From assembly GCF_000422465.1 (NCBI RefSeq), contig NZ_KE383842.1, forward strand, positions 1,571,845 to 1,635,844: DNA of 64,000 nt. Direction: 5' to 3'. Origin of the DNA: Paenibacillus harenae DSM 16969. GTDB lineage: Bacteria; Bacillota; Bacilli; Paenibacillales; Paenibacillaceae. The translations under genes were made by a program, and so were the position numbers. Below the pieces are notes generated by a model. The model saw only the letters and a program-made list of their open reading frames with translations, was not told the origin of the DNA and did not search any database. Shown here in pieces: positions 61,533 through 64,000 of this stretch. Numbering within the stretch: position 1 is the stretch's first letter; every line of letters begins with the position of its first letter.

Positions 61533-61573
61533 AAAAAAACAAAAAAGCTATCCAGCCACAGGAGGCGGACAGC
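61533..61573 (-). terminator. Riboswitch-linked terminator before the chemoreceptor
   Basis: The stem GCTGTCCG / TGGATAGC (61566-61573, 61547-61554) is followed by TTTTTTGTTTTTTTC on the minus strand, 25 bp before the GTG. It is the likely expression platform of the aptamer just upstream. Confidence 0.85.
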
Positions 61574-61584
61574 ATTAAACCGTT

Positions 61585-61680
61585 CAAAACCTTCCGGCGG
61601 TCTGGCAGCCATAGCAGTAACACCTTAGGCCCATAACTTTGCGTCCTTTCCTTTCGGAAAGTTTGCCTTTTCCAGTATGT
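61585..61680 (-). promoter_or_regulatory. Cyclic di-GMP-I riboswitch (GEMM-I)
   Basis: On the minus strand, in order: GGCAAAC (61661-61667), a GAAA tetraloop in CCGAAAGG, GGACGCAAAG (61637-61646), GGCCTAA (61625-61631) and ATGGCTGCCAG (61602-61612). These are the conserved elements of the GEMM-I aptamer, including the tetraloop and its receptor. The aptamer ends just before the terminator at 61533-61573. Ends are approximate. Confidence 0.93.
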
Positions 61681-61748
61681 CTATATTTCGTATGATCCAA
61701 TTAAGTATAGGATATTTCAACCATTTTGTATACCCCTTAAGCCCTATA

Positions 61749-62519
61749 TCAATCAGGAATTAGAAATAAAGTCGCATTGCAGTAACGCCTGGCGAGCGAA
61801 TGGAAATAGGACGTTTGAATCGAAATGACGGCAACTAATAAAATATTGCGAACCGCTTCCCGCTGCCTGGCCGTTAAATTAGGCAGCATGCCGGCAAATT
61901 GATCGGCAGCTGACCGGAGGACTTGCTCGGTTAACAATTCCTGATGCGGGTTTCCCTTCAGATGCCCGGTTATATCAAGCAGCTGGTCGTTATTCGCATC
62001 CAGCTCTTCGAACATGCTCGTGTAAGAGGCGTATAGTCCAATAGGTCCGACAAGGTCATCCGAATCGTCCTCGGGCTTATTGAATACGATATCAAATAAC
62101 CTGCGAATGGATTCGAAATCAAGATTCGATTTTAAATCGTCTATAATGAACAGTAGCGCTGCCTGGTTAAGCGAATATTTCTTTCCTGCCTTCGGGCTTT
62201 CGAAGAAAGGCTTGAAATCCCGCTTTACCCAGTTTTGCATCGAGGTGATCGAGAGATTGGAATATTCAATCAGCTGTCCGAGCGTTGCGATTTCATGCAG
62301 AGAAAAACCTTTCAGCTCGCTTCCTTTGATCAGCTTCTCAATGATAGGGGGCAGCGTCGTTGATAAAAAGGCGGGAAGAACCTCGCCCTTATCCGCATCG
62401 GTTTTATGCGTGTTGTTCCATGCGGATTGCAGAACTTGAATCGGCTTCTTATCGGATTTTCCGGCAAGCGCCAGCAGCAAGTACGCCATTTCTTTTCGAG
62501 TGAGCGTAAAGGATTCCAT
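61749..62519 (-). CDS. DUF1836 protein with MerR-like DNA-binding region
   Basis: A 256-residue protein of the DUF1836 family, found in Firmicutes and of unknown function. The first 70 residues are helical. Residues ~70-130 carry a winged-helix/MerR-like region, FSLHEIATLGQLIEYSNLSI and then QNWVKRDFKPFF..KKYSLNQAALLFIIDDL, as expected for a DNA-binding protein. The C-terminal half is all-helical and may bind a ligand or form dimers. The ATG at 62519 follows AGGAGGAACGGCG. A promoter with a perfect inverted repeat right after its -10 suggests the protein represses its own gene. Confidence 0.85.
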   Translation of the reverse strand: MESFTLTRKEMAYLLLALAGKSDKKPIQVLQSAWNNTHKTDADKGEVLPAFLSTTLPPIIEKLIKGSELKGFSLHEIATLGQLIEYSNLSITSMQNWVKRDFKPFFESPKAGKKYSLNQAALLFIIDDLKSNLDFESIRRLFDIVFNKPEDDSDDLVGPIGLYASYTSMFEELDANNDQLLDITGHLKGNPHQELLTEQVLRSAADQFAGMLPNLTARQREAVRNILLVAVISIQTSYFHSLARRYCNATLFLIPD

Positions 62520-62545
62520 CGCCGTTCCTCCTCGCCATAGCGTTC

Positions 62546-62561
62546 GAGTTCACATGAACTC
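62546..62561. promoter_or_regulatory. Inverted-repeat operator at the DUF1836 start site
   Basis: GAGTTCA-CA-TGAACTC: perfect 7-bp arms, 2-bp centre. It directly follows the -10 box (62562-62567) and covers the predicted transcription start. Confidence 0.6.
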
Positions 62562-62590
62562 ATCATATGCCCGAGAATGAAGCTTGTAAA
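62562..62590 (-). promoter_or_regulatory. DUF1836 gene promoter
   Basis: TTTACA (62585-62590), 17-bp spacer, TATGAT (62562-62567). Confidence 0.75.
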
Positions 62591-62677
62591 GGCTCGAAAA
62601 TCGATGATAATGAGCTTTTCCATCTCCATAAATCGTTTTTAAAGCGCCAAAAAGGCCGTTATCGTTGCATACGGCGT

Positions 62678-62707
62678 TTGTCATAGCAGGCTATTTTTCG
62701 TTATAGT
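62678..62707 (+). promoter_or_regulatory. Promoter of the CNNM/CorC gene
   Basis: TTGTCA (62678-62683), 18-bp spacer, TATAGT (62702-62707), predicted start near 62714, about 45 bp before the ATG. Confidence 0.7.
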
Positions 62708-62758
62708 AGATCATAAGCATAAAAAAATTTATATAAAAAAGGGTAGTGAGAATCGAAA

Positions 62759-64000
62759 ATGGGTATAGGATTCAATTTATTCATGATTGCTCTTCTAATT
62801 TTATTAACTGCTTTTTTCGTTGCTACGGAGTTTGCCATCATCAGACTTCGCTCCAGCCGGATCGATCAGTTAGTGCTAGAAGGCCGGAAGAACGCGCTTG
62901 CCGTTCAACGGGTTACGAGCAATCTGGATGCCTACTTGTCAGCCTGCCAATTAGGTATAACGATTACAGCGCTTGGGCTTGGCTGGCTGGGAGAACCAAC
63001 AGTTGAAAAAATGCTTTTACCCTTATTTGAACGAATGGAATTAAACAGTGACATCAGTCATATTTTATCCTTTTTAATCGCATTTATTTCAGTAACATTT
63101 CTTCATGTCGTCGTCGGCGAGCTTGCGCCAAAAACGTGGGCGATCCAGAAGGCGGAGTTTATCAGCTTCTTAACGGCGAAACCGATCATTTTTTTCCATA
63201 TGATTATGTATCCGTTCATTTGGCTTCTCAACGGTTCGGCGAACGGACTCGTTCGTTTGTTCGGCTTAAAGCCGGCTACCGATCATGAAGAAGCGCACTC
63301 GGAGGAAGAAATTCAAATTATTCTGAACGAAAGCTTCCAAAGCGGTAAAATTAATAACACCGAATATGGATACGTAAGCCGCATCTTCGCGTTTGACGAG
63401 CTGCTGGCCAAAGAAATAATGGTGCCCCGCACCGATATGATCTGCTTATACACGAACAAATCACTGCAGGAAAACATGGCAATCATTCGAAAAGAGCAGT
63501 ATACCCGTTTCCCTGTCGCCTTGGAAAGCAAGGACAATATCGTCGGAATGATTAATACGAAGCAGTTATTTCTGGAGTATGAAACCGATCGTGAATTAGA
63601 GTTCAAGAAGCTTGTTCATCCCGTACTTAGCGTTTCTGAGGTAACGCCGGTTAAGATGCTTCTTAAGCGCATGCAGCAGGAGCGCGTCCATATCGCCATC
63701 CTGGTGGATGAGTACGGCGGAACATCGGGCCTCATTACGATCGAAGATATATTAGAGGAAATCGTCGGCGAAATTCGTGACGAATTCGATGCGGACGAAC
63801 GGAAGGAAATCGAACAGCTCGCAGACAACTGCTATCTGCTGGACGGCAAAGTGTCGTTGAACGAGCTTAGCGATCTGACCGGCACAAACTTCGAGGATGA
63901 AGATGTGGATACGGTCGGCGGCTGGCTATACAGCCAGGTATCGGATCCGAAGCCGGGCAAGGAGCATGATTTCGAGCAATTTAAATTTATTATCCGCGAA
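62759..64000 (+). CDS. CNNM/CorC (hemolysin C-like) transporter, 5' part
   Basis: Membrane protein of the CNNM/CorC family (YhdP/YrkA/MpfA-like), linked to Mg2+ export or homeostasis. 414 residues are visible and the frame runs off the right edge. Residues 1-200 form the DUF21/CNNM membrane domain (TAFFVATEFAIIRLRSSRI, ITITALGLGWLGEP, VVVGELAPKTWAIQ). A CBS pair follows at about 215-335 (VPRTDMICLY, AILVDEYGGTSGLITIEDIL). The CorC C-terminal domain begins around 350. The ATG at 62759 follows AGGGTAGTGAG. The family is ~430-450 residues, so little is missing. Confidence 0.92.
   Translation, partial: MGIGFNLFMIALLILLTAFFVATEFAIIRLRSSRIDQLVLEGRKNALAVQRVTSNLDAYLSACQLGITITALGLGWLGEPTVEKMLLPLFERMELNSDISHILSFLIAFISVTFLHVVVGELAPKTWAIQKAEFISFLTAKPIIFFHMIMYPFIWLLNGSANGLVRLFGLKPATDHEEAHSEEEIQIILNESFQSGKINNTEYGYVSRIFAFDELLAKEIMVPRTDMICLYTNKSLQENMAIIRKEQYTRFPVALESKDNIVGMINTKQLFLEYETDRELEFKKLVHPVLSVSEVTPVKMLLKRMQQERVHIAILVDEYGGTSGLITIEDILEEIVGEIRDEFDADERKEIEQLADNCYLLDGKVSLNELSDLTGTNFEDEDVDTVGGWLYSQVSDPKPGKEHDFEQFKFIIRE

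Noticed and set aside
1-64000. CRISPR arrays, tRNA or rRNA genes, insertion sequences, prophage, toxin-antitoxin pairs
   Set aside because: I found no regularly spaced repeats, no cloverleaf or rRNA signatures, no transposase or integrase motifs and no atypical gene block anywhere in the window.

Overview
The window is a chromosomal segment from an endospore-forming, Gram-positive, moderately GC-rich member of the Bacillales. It is most likely Paenibacillaceae (Paenibacillus or a close relative such as Cohnella). The grounds are the spoIIGA-sigE-sigG cluster, a full dcw (division and cell wall) cluster with SpoVD and SpoVE, YlmC-to-DivIVA synteny, BshC (bacillithiol), RsfA, YlaJ/YlaH/YlaK relatives, and Shine-Dalgarno motifs of the AAGGAGG type with frequent TTG and GTG starts. 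The species is inference; no rRNA or tRNA gene is present. Almost everything is core genome, and I see no IS element, prophage, CRISPR array or integration site.

Layout. 1-3.7 kb: 5' part of dapL, an RluD-type pseudouridine synthase, lspA, a DksA-like zinc finger protein and a DUF5665 protein. 3.7-7.25 kb: a type 2 isoleucyl-tRNA synthetase behind an Ile-specific T-box leader. 7.3-11.4 kb: divIVA, ylmH, yggT, sepF, ylmE, ylmD, ylmC. 11.5-14.2 kb: sigG, sigE, spoIIGA. 14.6-33.5 kb: ftsZ, ftsA, ftsQ, murA, murB, spoVE, murD, mraY, murF, murE, spoVD, pbpB, ftsL, rsmH, mraZ, all transcribed leftwards from mraZ, which has a MraZ-box operator. murG is absent from its usual place. 33.6-41.9 kb: a DUF4349 lipoprotein, ahcY, bshC, DUF3397, panE, rsfA, DUF2626 and a MidA-type methyltransferase. 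41.9-50.9 kb: a PcsB-like coiled-coil protein, a solute-binding protein, a PIN-PhoH protein, a YlaJ/YhcN lipoprotein, an LCP protein, ylaH and typA. 51-55.7 kb: two divergent TerC paralogues, thiI-nifZ and a soluble lytic transglycosylase. 55.9-59.5 kb: a nitroreductase, a YwaF-type membrane protein and a two-component system. 59.7-64 kb: a chemoreceptor under a c-di-GMP-I riboswitch, a DUF1836 regulator and the start of a CNNM/CorC transporter.

How the parts work together. Much of the window builds and divides the cell wall and adapts it to sporulation. DapL supplies LL-diaminopimelate for meso-DAP, and MurE carries the DNPR signature for adding it. MurA-F and MraY make lipid I, while SpoVE/SpoVD and PbpB polymerise and cross-link. 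FtsA, FtsZ, FtsQ, FtsL, SepF and DivIVA place the septum. SpoIIGA activates sigma-E, and sigma-G runs the forespore programme. The regulatory DNA fits this: a sigma-H-like promoter before ftsA, a long-spacer promoter with Spo0A-box-like sites before spoIIGA, and the MraZ repeats before mraZ.

Most notable for follow-up: the c-di-GMP-I riboswitch with terminator before the chemoreceptor; the MraZ operator; the type 2 IleS with T-box; an unannotated short transcription unit at 46.57-46.78 kb; a degenerate intergenic repeat family (three copies); the autoregulation-like operator of the DUF1836 gene; a PcsB-like coiled coil with no hydrolase domain; and the missing murG. I did not find a clear-cut new multi-gene system.
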